From positions 7,626,001 through 7,690,000 of the forward strand of contig NZ_CP109055.1 of assembly GCF_035975855.1 (NCBI RefSeq): a stretch of DNA of 64,000 nucleotides, in the 5' to 3' direction. A program made the position numbers and the translations under genes. This document shows positions 1-9,584 of this stretch, piece by piece. This DNA is from Streptomyces sp. NBC_01304. Lineage in GTDB: Bacteria; Actinomycetota; Actinomycetes; Streptomycetales; Streptomycetaceae. How positions within the stretch are numbered: position 1 is the first letter of the stretch; the number at the start of each line of letters is the position of its first letter. A model generated the notes under the pieces. It had not been told where the DNA came from. It saw only the letters and a list, made by a program, of their open reading frames with translations, and ran no database searches.

Positions 1-2
1 TA

Positions 3-251
3 CGCGTGTCCGGCGCCGAGTCGACGCTGCCCGGGGTGGTGTGGTTCGGGCTCGTGGGAGGCGGGGTGGTGACCGTCGGGCTCATCTTCACCCTCCAAAT
101 CCGGCGATCCGCACGGGAGTTGCTCCTCGCCGGCGTGTTCAGCGGACTGATCGTGTTCCTGCTGTTCCTGGTCTGGAACTTCGACGCGCCCTTCGGCAGG
201 TCGGGTACGCAGTCGGCGGAGCCCTTCCGGGAACTGCTCATCGAGGCCTGA
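3..251 (+). CDS. C-terminal fragment of a DUF4239-like membrane protein
   Basis: The reading frame is open to the left edge, so the gene starts outside the window; a GTG at position 6 is only an internal valine. The visible part has two hydrophobic segments (about residues 10-31 and 39-58) and ends in a FDAPFGRSGTQSAEPFRELL-type tail. That tail resembles the end of DUF4239 (bestrophin-like) membrane proteins, where a Phe-Pro-Phe/Gly motif and a 'PxxFRxLL' end follow the last helix. Function is unknown for the family. The assignment rests on the short tail only. Confidence 0.6.
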   Translation, partial: RVSGAESTLPGVVWFGLVGGGVVTVGLIFTLQIRRSARELLLAGVFSGLIVFLLFLVWNFDAPFGRSGTQSAEPFRELLIEA

Positions 252-465
252 GCCGGTCAGGCGTCGCCTTCGGTGGCGCGCCGCTCGGCTTGCGCTCGGG
301 CATGTGCCCATTGTCCCAAAGAGGTGTGGGACGGGCCTCGGTGAGGGAAGTGTGGGCTCAGTCACGTACCGGGTGGGGCGTGGAGATCTATCATGCGGCG
401 GCGCGTACGGCATGTGCGTACGTCGGTGAACTTCCTTGCGCATTCCGTGATTTGGAGGATTTCTC

Positions 466-858
466 ATGCTCGAGCTCACCATGGCCGCGGTGTCCGCGGC
501 GGGCGAGGGTGCGACGGCGGGCATGCTCATGGCGGATGCGCCGAGCGCGCCCGGCTCCGTGCTGCGGGTGGGGCGGGACCGGGGTGTGTGCCGGCTCGCG
601 GCGCCCGAGGACTGGCTGTTCGTGTCGCGGGTCCATCTGGAGTTCCGCTGCGGTCCGGACGGGTCGTGGATGGTCTTCTGGCTGAAGGGCTCGCAGCCCG
701 ACCCCTCGTCCGAGGTGCGGGTGGTCCTGGGCGGCGTGCCGCACCCCGTCGCGTACGGAGCGAGCGCGCCGCTGCCCGCGGGAGGGTCCGGCGAGGTGGT
801 CATCCAGGACCGGGCGGGGCCGCGCAGTGTGCATGTGGGGTTCTTCCACGAGGTCTAG
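466..858 (+). CDS. FHA-like domain protein
   Basis: A 130-residue soluble protein. Residues 31-63 contain a forkhead-associated pattern: GSVLRVGRDRG (first strand and GR motif), then WLFVSRVHLEF (the S-R-x-H phosphopeptide-binding motif), then a short strand. FHA modules bind phosphothreonine peptides and in actinobacteria work with Ser/Thr kinases. The start is supported by GGAGG about 8 nt upstream of ATG. The stop codon TAG lies inside the terminal repeat of the adjacent 196-bp element, so the present C-terminus may have been set by that insertion. No kinase is adjacent. Confidence 0.7.
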   Translation: MLELTMAAVSAAGEGATAGMLMADAPSAPGSVLRVGRDRGVCRLAAPEDWLFVSRVHLEFRCGPDGSWMVFWLKGSQPDPSSEVRVVLGGVPHPVAYGASAPLPAGGSGEVVIQDRAGPRSVHVGFFHEV

Positions 859-1050
859 GGCGTGTCCGGCGGATCTTCGCGGAAGAGCCCGCGGCGTCTG
901 GTGCGTGCTCTCGGCGTGCGCCCGGATCGCCCTCGTACTGGACGTACTTGGGTGATTCGGGCGTGCGGCGAGCGGGGGCACCCCCGGCCGGAGGCTGGGG
1001 GCGCGTGCCAGGCGTCGTGGGCCCGCGAAGATCCGCCGGACAGGCCCTAG
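855..1050. mobile_element. MITE-like element with 28-bp terminal inverted repeats
   Basis: Positions 855-882 and 1023-1050 are inverted copies with one mismatch (both begin CTAGGGC and include GTCCGGCGGATCTTCGCGG). The 140-bp interior has no convincing gene. Size, near-perfect terminal repeats and absence of a transposase fit a non-autonomous miniature element mobilised in trans. The CTAG at each end may be part of the repeat or a target duplication. It supplies the stop codon of the FHA-like gene and ends 10 bp from the stop of the convergent DUF2330 gene. Confidence 0.75.
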
Positions 1051-1060
1051 GGCCCGATCC

Positions 1061-2551
1061 TCAGGCCGGCGGGAGCACGTCGCGGCGGGCCCGTGCCCTG
1101 GCCCGTACGACGATCAGGAGCACGGCCACCAGAGCGACTCCGCCCACGGTCAGGAGCCAGGCCGGCATGCCCGCGACGCGGAGCAGGCGGTCCCGGTCGT
1201 ACGTGCGCCGGAAGGTGGTGTCCGAGGCCGAGCGGCGCAGTTCGTGGTCGGCGTTGATCCGCTCGGGCTGCGGGAAGTCCTGCTCGACCGCGGTCAGGAA
1301 GGGCGTGCCGCCGCCCGCGAGTTCGGCGAGGGCCCCGGTGGGCTCGACCTTTCCGGCGAAGGTCACCTCGGGTTCGGCCCCGCCGATGGCGGACCGGGGT
1401 TCCATGCGGTGCGGGGCGAAGACGTACAGGCCGAGGGACTGCGGGGTCCGGGCCAGGCGGGACAGGCGCATCGGGTAGACGAGCCTGTCGCTGTCGAAGG
1501 TGATCCGGAGGGGGTCGAGGGCGCCGGTGAGGGGCTGGGGCCGGGCGGGGGTTTCGCTTGAGCCTGGGGTGCCGGATGCGCCTGGGGTGCCGGTCGTGCC
1601 GGTTGCGCCTGGAGCGACGGTCGTGCCTGACGTGCCGGTCGTGCCTGGAGTGCTGCTCGCGTCCGGGAATTCGCCGGTATCGGGGCCTCCGACTGCGTCG
1701 GGCGTGGGTCCTGCGTCCGGGCTGCCGCTCGCGTCCGAGGTACTGCCCGAACCGGGATGTCCGCTCGCGTCCGGCGTGCTGCCCGCGTCGGGGCTGCCGT
1801 TCACGCCCGGCGTGCCGCTCGTCCCGGGCGAGGCTCCGGTGTCAGGGGTGCCGCTCGCGCCGGAACCGTCCGCCTCCCCGGGGACGAGGCGTATCGCCAC
1901 GTACTCCCACCCCTGGGCGACGTACGGCTGCAGCGCGTCCTCCAGGCGGTCGGGGAGGCGGAAGCCGTTGGTGCTCAGCCACGTGCTGAGCGCGTCCGGG
2001 TCGGTGGCGGTCAGGCGCGCCACCTCGAAGTCGCCGAGGCGGCGCCGGTCGACGACGCCCACGCCCGAACCCCGGCCGTCGCTCGCGCCCGGCGCCGGCG
2101 CCCCCGCGCCGTCGTCGTCGGAGTCGGCGAAGGGCCAGTCGCCGCCGCGCGGCCAGAAGTAGAAGCGGTCGCGCGGGACCGGTGCCGTGGCCTCGCTGAG
2201 CCGGTCGAAGAGGGCCGGGTCGCCCAGCTCGACGTCCGCGCGGTGCGGCACCGGCATGATCCAGGCTGCCTGGTCGGCGGTGCCCCGGACGGTGAGGCGC
2301 ATGTCGATGCGTTCGCGCCGGCCGTCCCAGCGGACGGCGGAGGTCTCCTGGTCGACGCCTATCCGGGTGTCGGCGTTCGGGACCATGGCGCCGCAGCCGC
2401 AGGCGTGGGCCGGGGCGGCCAGGGAGCCCAGTTGCAGCGCCGCCAGGGACAGGAGGATGCCGAGGACCCGCCCGCGGCGGCCCCGTGCCGGTCGCCGTCG
2501 ACCACCCTCGACCTGACCGTCCCCGCCGGTCTTCGCCGTGCCCATGGACAT
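1061..2551 (-). CDS. DUF2330 secreted, membrane-anchored protein with Pro/Gly/Ser/Thr repeat insert
   Basis: 496 residues. A hydrophobic signal segment at about 28-49 ends AAPAHA and is followed by ACGCGAMVP, the cysteine-rich start typical of DUF2330 proteins. The conserved part (about 50-228 and 340-450) includes WIMPVPHRADVELGDPALF. Residues about 229-340 are a low-complexity SPDAG/TPDAS/GTPG array. A single transmembrane helix near 465-484 is followed by a basic tail, so the bulk of the protein should be outside the membrane. Biochemical function is unknown for the family. The repeat array looks like a recent expansion because its units are only loosely conserved. Confidence 0.75.
   Translation of the reverse strand: MSMGTAKTGGDGQVEGGRRRPARGRRGRVLGILLSLAALQLGSLAAPAHACGCGAMVPNADTRIGVDQETSAVRWDGRRERIDMRLTVRGTADQAAWIMPVPHRADVELGDPALFDRLSEATAPVPRDRFYFWPRGGDWPFADSDDDGAGAPAPGASDGRGSGVGVVDRRRLGDFEVARLTATDPDALSTWLSTNGFRLPDRLEDALQPYVAQGWEYVAIRLVPGEADGSGASGTPDTGASPGTSGTPGVNGSPDAGSTPDASGHPGSGSTSDASGSPDAGPTPDAVGGPDTGEFPDASSTPGTTGTSGTTVAPGATGTTGTPGASGTPGSSETPARPQPLTGALDPLRITFDSDRLVYPMRLSRLARTPQSLGLYVFAPHRMEPRSAIGGAEPEVTFAGKVEPTGALAELAGGGTPFLTAVEQDFPQPERINADHELRRSASDTTFRRTYDRDRLLRVAGMPAWLLTVGGVALVAVLLIVVRARARARRDVLPPA
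1534..1864 (-). repeat. Coding repeat array (Pro-Asp/Gly-Thr-rich) in the DUF2330 gene
   Basis: About 110 codons made of degenerate short units such as SPDAG, TPDAS, GTPG and GTTGT in a single uninterrupted frame. On the DNA this is a run of near-repeats of the type gcctggggtgccggatgc. It behaves as an extended linker inside the extracytoplasmic part of the protein. Confidence 0.75.
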
Positions 2552-3077
2552 GTGGCAGCTCCCCCCGTCGTGCCGTCGAACACGAGCTCAGACGGGACGG
2601 CGGAGCACGCGGTTCCAGCGCGCCCGGCTCATCTCGGCCCCCGGTCTCCGACCGCGCCCGACCCGCCTGCGGCTACAGGGGCGGCCGCGTCCCTCGTAGG
2701 ATGCCGGGATCGGGAGACAAGGCGGGCGGAGGCCGACGGGGCGTGGTGGCAGCGGAGCACAACGGGGGCGGGGCCGGGCGCTGCCCGGCGTATCCGGTGA
2801 CCGGATCCTGCGCCCACCCGTTCCTTGACGCCCGCAACCCCCTGCCGGGGCCAGGTCCTGCGCCGGGCTCCAGCAGGGAACCCCGCACGCAGCGGAGGCA
2901 GGGCCGGCCCTCCGGCCGGACGACGCACCTTCCGGCAACGGCAACGGCAACGGCAATGGCAACGGACCACGCCCACGTGCCGGTGTTGGACCACACCCAC
3001 GCACCGTCCTCGGACCACCCCCACATACCGGCCCGACACCGCCGCGCCTCCTCCGTCCCGACCCGCCGAGCCGCACC
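2552..3077. other. 525-bp gap without a supported gene; short repeats
   Basis: Six-frame reading gives only overlapping open frames without a credible start signal or family resemblance. The stretch holds a GGCAAC hexamer array at about 2934-2966, a run of CCACxCCCAC-type units at about 2990-3025, and a segment near 2898-2930 that resembles the arm of the palindromic element found at 4059-4203. It is presumably the divergent promoter region of the two flanking genes. Confidence 0.5.
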
Positions 3078-4871
3078 ATGACAGCGCTGCGACCCCCCGA
3101 CGGGCAGGCCCCCGGCCCCCGGCCCACCGAGCCCCGGCTCACCGCACCGACCGCGGAGCACCCCATCGACACGGCACAGCCCAGCACCGACCGCCGGCCC
3201 ACCACCGCCGGTGCCCGGACCACCGGGGCCAGGATCCCGGCCCAGAGCGGAGCGGCCCCGGCCGGTGGCCTCGCGGGCCCGCGGCCGCGGCGGGCGCTGC
3301 TCGCGCTGCCGCCCCTGTTCGCGCTGCTCTTCGGACTGTGGGGGATCACCCGGCAGGGCACCCTGTGGCGCGACGAAGCGGTCACGGTCGACCTCGGGCA
3401 GCGCTCGCTGTCCTCGCTCCTGGCCACCCTCGAGCACTACGACGTCGTGCACGGCTTCTACTACCTCTTCATGCACGGCGTGTTCGCCCTCTTCGGCGAC
3501 TCCCTGCTCGCCCTGCGGCTGCCGTCCGTCCTCGCGATCACCGCCGCCACGGCCGGTGTCGCGCTGCTCGGCCACCGGCTCGCCGGACTCCGCGCCGGGC
3601 TGCTCGCGGGCGGGGTGTTCGTGCTGCTTCCGCTGGTGCAGTGGCATGCGCAGGAGGGACGTTCGTACGCGTTGGTGTGTGCGCTCGTCGTCTGGGCGAC
3701 CTGGATTTTCGTACGCGCCCTGGACCGTCCCGCCCTGGACGCGAGGGCCCGACTGCTCTGGTGCGCGTACGCGCTGCTCGCCCTGACCGCCTGTCTGCTC
3801 CACGAGTTCGCGGTGCTCGCGGTCCTCGCGCACGCGGTGACCCTGTGGCGGTCGAACGCGCCCCGCCCGATGCGCCGGGCCTGGCTCGTCGCCTCGGCCT
3901 GCGTCGTCGTCGGCCTCGCCCCGCTCGCGGTGTTCAGCGTCGGACAGTCCGCCCTGGTCGACTGGATCAGCGGGCCGCAGCCCGGCGTGCTCATCGCGTA
4001 CGGCATCGGGGCGGTGCTCGGCTTCACCCGCGCCGCGGTCCCCGTGCGGCCGAGGTCAGGGCCTGCGCCGAGTTTCCCGTCTGCCCGGCGACGCCTGGCA
4101 CGCTCCCTCAAGCTCTTCGAGCAGGGGCGCGAGACATCAGCTGCTCCGCAGCGGGCGCAGGGCCCGCCCTCCGGGCGGACGACGGGAAACTCGGCGCAGG
4201 CCCCGGGCCCGGTCACCCTGCAGGGCCTCGCGCTACCCCTGATGCTCCTGCCGACCGTGCTCCTGCTCGCCCTGAGCCCGGTGAAGGCGCTCTTCGTCGA
4301 CCGCTATGTGCTGTACGGCATGGCGGGCCTGGCGCTGCTCGCGGGCGCGGCGCTGGAGCGGGCCTGGCAGGCGGCGACCCGGCACCCGGCGAAGCACCGC
4401 CGGCACGCGCTCGCGGCGGGCGCGAGCCTGGTCGCGCTGGTGGCCCTGGTTCCGGTGGGCCTGATGGTGCGCTCGCCGGAGAGCCGGGTCGACAACATGA
4501 CGGCGATCGCCGACGAGGTGCGCAAGGTCGCGAAGCCCGGCGACGGCCTGCTCTTCATGCCCGCCCGGCGCCGCATCTGGGCCGCCGACGAACCCGAGGC
4601 CTTCCGCGGCCTGAGGGACCTGGCGCTCGCGCAGACCCCCGACGCGTCCCGCTCGCTCTACGGCGTGGAGCACCCGGTCGAGGACCTGCCCGCCGAACTG
4701 CGCACCGCCGAGCGGATCGTCGCCCTGCAGGACCCGGCCGGGGACCCCCTGGACCGGACCCCCGAGGAGAAGGCCAAGCGCGAGGTGTTGCAGGACTCCT
4801 TCGAGGAGTGCGGCGCCACTGAGGTGCAGGGCGCGCGGGTGGCGGTGTACGCACGACCCGGCAAGTGCTGA
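3078..4871 (+). CDS. GT39-like membrane mannosyltransferase (GT-C fold)
   Basis: 597 residues. After a proline-rich N-terminus (1-75) there is a chain of about ten transmembrane helices with LWRDEAVTVDLGQRS in the first periplasmic loop; the Asp-Glu pair is the catalytic signature of GT-C enzymes that use polyprenyl-phosphate sugars. The motif KALFVDRYVLYGMAGLALL precedes the last helices, and a 120-residue soluble domain ends the protein. Residues about 326-376 come from a palindromic DNA element inserted in frame in a loop between helices, giving a Pro/Arg/Ser-rich stretch unlike the rest. The start is uncertain: no strong ribosome site precedes 3078, and a later start near the first helix is possible. 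Natural acceptor unknown. Confidence 0.72.
   Translation: MTALRPPDGQAPGPRPTEPRLTAPTAEHPIDTAQPSTDRRPTTAGARTTGARIPAQSGAAPAGGLAGPRPRRALLALPPLFALLFGLWGITRQGTLWRDEAVTVDLGQRSLSSLLATLEHYDVVHGFYYLFMHGVFALFGDSLLALRLPSVLAITAATAGVALLGHRLAGLRAGLLAGGVFVLLPLVQWHAQEGRSYALVCALVVWATWIFVRALDRPALDARARLLWCAYALLALTACLLHEFAVLAVLAHAVTLWRSNAPRPMRRAWLVASACVVVGLAPLAVFSVGQSALVDWISGPQPGVLIAYGIGAVLGFTRAAVPVRPRSGPAPSFPSARRRLARSLKLFEQGRETSAAPQRAQGPPSGRTTGNSAQAPGPVTLQGLALPLMLLPTVLLLALSPVKALFVDRYVLYGMAGLALLAGAALERAWQAATRHPAKHRRHALAAGASLVALVALVPVGLMVRSPESRVDNMTAIADEVRKVAKPGDGLLFMPARRRIWAADEPEAFRGLRDLALAQTPDASRSLYGVEHPVEDLPAELRTAERIVALQDPAGDPLDRTPEEKAKREVLQDSFEECGATEVQGARVAVYARPGKC
4059..4203. repeat. Palindromic element inserted in frame inside the glycosyltransferase gene
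   Basis: Positions 4059-4081 and 4181-4203 are perfect 23-bp inverted repeats (GGGCCTGCGCCGAGTTTCCC... and its complement). The interior contains gctcttcgagcagggg, resembling the core of the repeat in the ECF ATPase gene, and ggcccgccctccgggc. A pentamer GGTCA lies next to the left arm (4054-4058) and again at 4211-4215. With the GGTCA the left side gives 150 bp, exactly 50 codons, so the reading frame survives. Confidence 0.8.
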
Positions 4872-4897
4872 CCGGGCGTTCGAGGACAGGCTCTGAG

Positions 4898-4941
4898 CGG
4901 GAGGCAGGGGCAGGCGTGGATGGGAGTGCCCCTGCCTCCCG
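4898..4941. terminator. Bidirectional hairpin terminator
   Basis: Perfect 15-bp arms CGGGAGGCAGGGGCA (4898-4912) and TGCCCCTGCCTCCCG (4927-4941) with a 14-nt loop, lying between the convergent glycosyltransferase and P450 genes. Confidence 0.75.
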
Positions 4942-5013
4942 GGGGAGGGCCGGTCGCGGTCGCAGCGAGGCCGGCCTGACGTTCTGACGCCTCTCCACCG
5001 AGGCTGAAGTGCC

Positions 5014-6258
5014 TCAACCCAGGCTGACCTGAAGCTCCTTGATGCCGTTCAGCCAGGCCGCCCGCAGCCGGCGCGGGTCGCCCGCGAGCTTCAGGTTCGG
5101 CACGACGTCGGCCAGCGCGTTGAAGATCAGGTCGATCTCCATGATGGCCAGGGACTTGCCGAGGCAGAAGTGCGGCCCGCCGCCGCCGAAGCCGAGGTGC
5201 GGGTTCGGGTCGCGGGTGACGTCGAACCGCTCGGGGTGCTCGAAGACCTCGGGGTCGTTGTTGGCCGACGAGTAGAACAGCCCGACCCGGTCACCCTTCT
5301 TGATCTGTACGCCGCCGAGTTCGGTGTCCTGCGTCGCCGTGCGCTGGAACGACACCACGGGCGTGCCCCAGCGGACGATCTCCTCGGCGGTGGTCGACGG
5401 GCGCTCCCGCTTGTAGAGCTCCCACTGCTCGGGGTGGGTGAGGAAGGCGTGCATGCCGTGGCTGATGGCGTTGCGCGTCGTCTCGTTGCCGGCCACCGCG
5501 AGGAGCAGCACGAAGAAGCCGAACTCGTCGGAGGAGAGGTTGCCCTCGTCCTCCGCCGCCACCAGCGTGCTCACGATGTCCTTGGCGGGGCAGCCCTTGC
5601 GAGCCTCGGCCATCGTCATGGAGTAGCCGATGATCTCGGCGGCGGCCTTGGCGCCGGTCTCCTCGGTGACGGCGTACTCCGGGTCGTCGTACGCGATCAT
5701 CTGGTTCGACCAGTGGAAGATCCGGGACCGGTCCTCCTGCGGGACGCCGATGAGTTCGGCGATGGCCTGCAGCGGGAGTTCGACGGCCACGTTGGTGACG
5801 AAGTCGAAGCTGCCGTCGGGGCCCGCCCCTGCGGCCGCCTCCTCGACGATCTTGCGCGAGCGATTGCGCAGGGCCTCCTCCAGGCTGCGTATCGCCCGCG
5901 GGGTGAAGCCCCGCTGGACGATCTGCCGGACCCGGCTGTGCTCGGGCGGGTCCATGTTGAGCATCAGCAGCCGCTGGGCGTCGATCGAGTCCCTCGGGAT
6001 GTGCTCGTTGAAGCGGATGACCGCGGTGTTCAGGGTGGACGAGAACAGCTCGGGATGCGTGGAGACGTACTTGACGTCCGCGTGCCGGGTGACGGCCCAG
6101 TACCCCTCGTCGTCGAACCCCGTGACGCCCCGCTCCTGCGGGCACCACCACACCGGAGCGGTCTGCCGCAGCTCGGCGAACTCCGGGTGCGGTACGCGGC
6201 TTTGGAGCAGGTCGGGGTCGGTGGCGTCGAACCCTTCGGGCAGGGCGGGACAGGTCAT
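5014..6258 (-). CDS. cyp125: CYP125-like cytochrome P450 (sterol C26/C27 monooxygenase)
   Basis: 414 residues with all P450 marks: I-helix AGNETTRNAISHGM, the ExxR motif in EEIVRW, and the heme loop FGGGGPHFCLG with the thiolate Cys365. 'NETTRN' and the general sequence resemble actinobacterial CYP125 enzymes, which hydroxylate and oxidise the terminal carbon of the cholesterol side chain. It is divergent from a FadA5-like thiolase, the same arrangement as cyp125-fadA5 in Mycobacterium tuberculosis. The intergenic region holds KstR-like boxes and a TCTGAC-N5-ATCAGA palindrome. Electron donor candidates are the ferredoxin at 19217 and a reductase elsewhere. CYP142 is an alternative name for similar activity. 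Confidence 0.85.
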   Translation of the reverse strand: MTCPALPEGFDATDPDLLQSRVPHPEFAELRQTAPVWWCPQERGVTGFDDEGYWAVTRHADVKYVSTHPELFSSTLNTAVIRFNEHIPRDSIDAQRLLMLNMDPPEHSRVRQIVQRGFTPRAIRSLEEALRNRSRKIVEEAAAGAGPDGSFDFVTNVAVELPLQAIAELIGVPQEDRSRIFHWSNQMIAYDDPEYAVTEETGAKAAAEIIGYSMTMAEARKGCPAKDIVSTLVAAEDEGNLSSDEFGFFVLLLAVAGNETTRNAISHGMHAFLTHPEQWELYKRERPSTTAEEIVRWGTPVVSFQRTATQDTELGGVQIKKGDRVGLFYSSANNDPEVFEHPERFDVTRDPNPHLGFGGGGPHFCLGKSLAIMEIDLIFNALADVVPNLKLAGDPRRLRAAWLNGIKELQVSLG

Positions 6259-6293
6259 CGGTCAACTCCAGTGTCGTACGGCCAGGGCCCTGA

Positions 6294-7748
<1,455 letters not shown>

Positions 7749-7752
7749 TTGT

Positions 7753-7870
7753 CCCCACCCCGCCCCTTCCCGAAATCCTGCGGAGCTTTCCGCCCTCCGG
7801 GCGGTGTCCTCAAGCGCCGGACGGGCTGAATTGTGCCGGCGGCAGCCTTAAGGGAAGGGGCGGGGTGGGG
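7753..7870. repeat. Intergenic palindromic repeat, copy 1 (complete)
   Basis: Perfect 19-bp terminal inverted repeats CCCCACCCCGCCCCTTCCC (7753-7771) and complement (7852-7870) with a core CTCAAGCGCCGGACGGGCTGA. Begins 5 bp after the fadA5 stop. Related copies at 16419, 29502 and 59278. Confidence 0.85.
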
Positions 7871-7963
7871 GAAATCCCTCCCACGGAGGTGTAGCCAGCG
7901 ACACCCCCCAACCCGGGGGCATGCCGGATGGGTTGAACCCTGATACCGGGCCACGATCGTGGC

Positions 7964-9211
7964 ATGACCTACACCACGCGCATTCGCCGCGGCACCGTCG
8001 CCGCCTGCACCGCTCTCGTCCTCGCCCTGGGCGCAGCCGCTCCCGCACTCGCCGGTGACACGCAGCCTCACGTGGCGACGTACACCCAACAGCACACCCA
8101 GCGCGGCGAATTGATCGCCAGCACCCCGCTGAGCAAGCTGACCTCGGCCGAGCTCACCAAGTTCCTCGAAGGGCGCGACATGGACGCCAGTACGGTCCGG
8201 CACGGTGTACGGGCGTACCGGCTCACCTATCGGACCGTCGACCCACAGGGGCAACCCACCACCGCCACCGGCCTGTTCGTGCTCCCGGACAGCAAGAGGC
8301 AGCGGCTCGACCTCGTGTCGGACACGCACGGCACCATGGTGCACCGCGACTACGCGCCCTCCGTGGGCGAGGACTTCGGGCGCGTCGCGCCCTATCTGCA
8401 CGCCTCGGCGGGCCGGGCCGTGGCCGCCCCCGACTACCTCGGGCTCGGCAAGGGGCCGGGGAAGCACCCGTACATGGACACGAAGTCCGCCGTCACGGCC
8501 TCCGTGGACATGCTGCGGGCCGCCCGCAGCGCCGCGCGGCAGCAGGGGCGGACGCTCACCGGCGACGTGTACGCGACCGGGTTCTCGCAGGGCGGGCAGG
8601 TCGCCATGGCGCTCGGGAAGGAGCTGGAGCGGGGCGTCGACCGGCACTTCCGGCTGCGCGCCCTCGCGCCCGTCGGCGGGCCGTACGACCTGGAGGGCGA
8701 GGAGGTGCCCGCGGTGTTCGACGGCCGGGTCAACGACATCAGCGCGATCTTCTACGTCTCCTACTTCCTGGTCGCGCAGAACCGCCTGCACGGCATCTAC
8801 CAGGACCCCTCGGAGGTCTTCCGGGCCCCGTACGCCGACCGCGTCGAGGCGCTCTTCGACGGTGAACACCAGGAGGAGGACATCGTCAAGCAGCTGCCGG
8901 GCACGGTGAAGGAGCTGCTGACCCCCGAGTTCTACGAGCGGATGCAGCACCCGACGGGCGTCCTCCTCGACGTCCTGCGCAGCAACAGCGACAGCTGCGG
9001 GTGGGGACCGAAGGCGCCGGTACGGCTGTACGCGGGGGCCGCCGACACCGACGTACCGATCGCCAACGCCCGTAGCTGCGCCGCCGACTTGGCGGACCAC
9101 GGGGTGCGGGCCCCGGTCCTCGACCAGGGGCCGGTGGACCACTTCGGCAGCTTCAAGGCGGCGAGTCCGAAGATCGTGCGCTGGTTCAGCGAGCTGCAGC
9201 AGGGTCGGTAG
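7964..9211 (+). CDS. Secreted alpha/beta hydrolase (lipase/esterase-like)
   Basis: 415 residues with a signal peptide (1-30, ending APALA). The nucleophile elbow is GFSQGG with Ser208, preceded by the oxyanion region SDTHG (119-123) and AAPDYLGLG (154-162). VRLYAGAADTDVP near 360 carries the probable Asp and DHFGSF near 395 the probable His. The plan matches secretory lipase/prolyl-peptidase-like hydrolases that act on esters outside the cell. Substrate cannot be read from sequence. No operon partners: a repeat lies upstream and gene remnants overlap its 3' end. Confidence 0.75.
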   Translation: MTYTTRIRRGTVAACTALVLALGAAAPALAGDTQPHVATYTQQHTQRGELIASTPLSKLTSAELTKFLEGRDMDASTVRHGVRAYRLTYRTVDPQGQPTTATGLFVLPDSKRQRLDLVSDTHGTMVHRDYAPSVGEDFGRVAPYLHASAGRAVAAPDYLGLGKGPGKHPYMDTKSAVTASVDMLRAARSAARQQGRTLTGDVYATGFSQGGQVAMALGKELERGVDRHFRLRALAPVGGPYDLEGEEVPAVFDGRVNDISAIFYVSYFLVAQNRLHGIYQDPSEVFRAPYADRVEALFDGEHQEEDIVKQLPGTVKELLTPEFYERMQHPTGVLLDVLRSNSDSCGWGPKAPVRLYAGAADTDVPIANARSCAADLADHGVRAPVLDQGPVDHFGSFKAASPKIVRWFSELQQGR

Positions 9212-9300
9212 CGGCGCCGGCCGTCGAGGCCACGTCGAGGAAGCGTTCGAGCACGGGATGCGCGGCATCGCGGCGCCACACCAGCGAGTTGCCGGTGGTG
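9186..9300 (-). pseudogene. 3' remnant of a LysR-type regulator
   Basis: Reading the minus strand from about 9300 to the stop at 9186-9188 gives TTGNSLVWRRDAAHPVLERF followed by LDVAS and a short tail. 'LVWRRD..HPVLERFLDVA' is the characteristic end of LysR substrate-binding domains. No upstream part exists: immediately to the right lies the truncated C-terminus of another gene on the opposite strand. It overlaps the 3' end of the hydrolase gene. Confidence 0.6.
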
Positions 9301-9498
9301 GCGCCGTCGAGCGGCCGGCTGGCCGAGCTGGGCGAGGACCAGATCCTGGTGACGGGGAGCTTCGCCTTCCGCTTCCCGGCGACGGGCGCCGTGTACGAGG
9401 ACGGCTTCGTGGTGCGGCTGCGGGTGCGGGACGGGCAGATCGCCGAGTGCCAGATCTATGAGGACTCGCTCGCCCTGCTCAGGGCCTATCGGGGCTGA
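9301..9498 (+). pseudogene. 3' remnant of a SnoaL/NTF2-like protein
   Basis: The frame reads LAELGEDQILVTGSFAFRFP, then ATGAVYEDGFVVRL, RVRDGQIAECQIYEDS and LALLRAYRG stop, resembling the second half of a SnoaL-like (NTF2 fold) protein of about 130 residues. The N-terminal half is missing. A TTG at 9289 could start a 69-residue product, but no ribosome site supports it and the fold would be incomplete. Confidence 0.55.
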
Positions 9499-9512
9499 CC
9501 CGGGCCGGGTAC

Positions 9513-9559
9513 GACGAAGCGCCGCCTCCCTCGCGATGAGGGTGGGCGGCGCTTTCGTC
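9513..9559. terminator. Hairpin terminator
   Basis: Arms GACGAAGCGCCGCC and GGCGGCGCTTTCGTC with one bulged base, plus an inner CCTC/GAGG pair; located after the stop of the minus-strand transglycosylase-like gene. Confidence 0.7.
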
Positions 9560-9584
9560 AGTGCTGGCTCAGTGCCGGTTCGGC

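Noticed and set aside
2588..3833. Long minus-strand frames across the 2552-3077 gap
   Set aside because: Compositionally odd, no start signal, and they run into the antisense of the glycosyltransferase gene.
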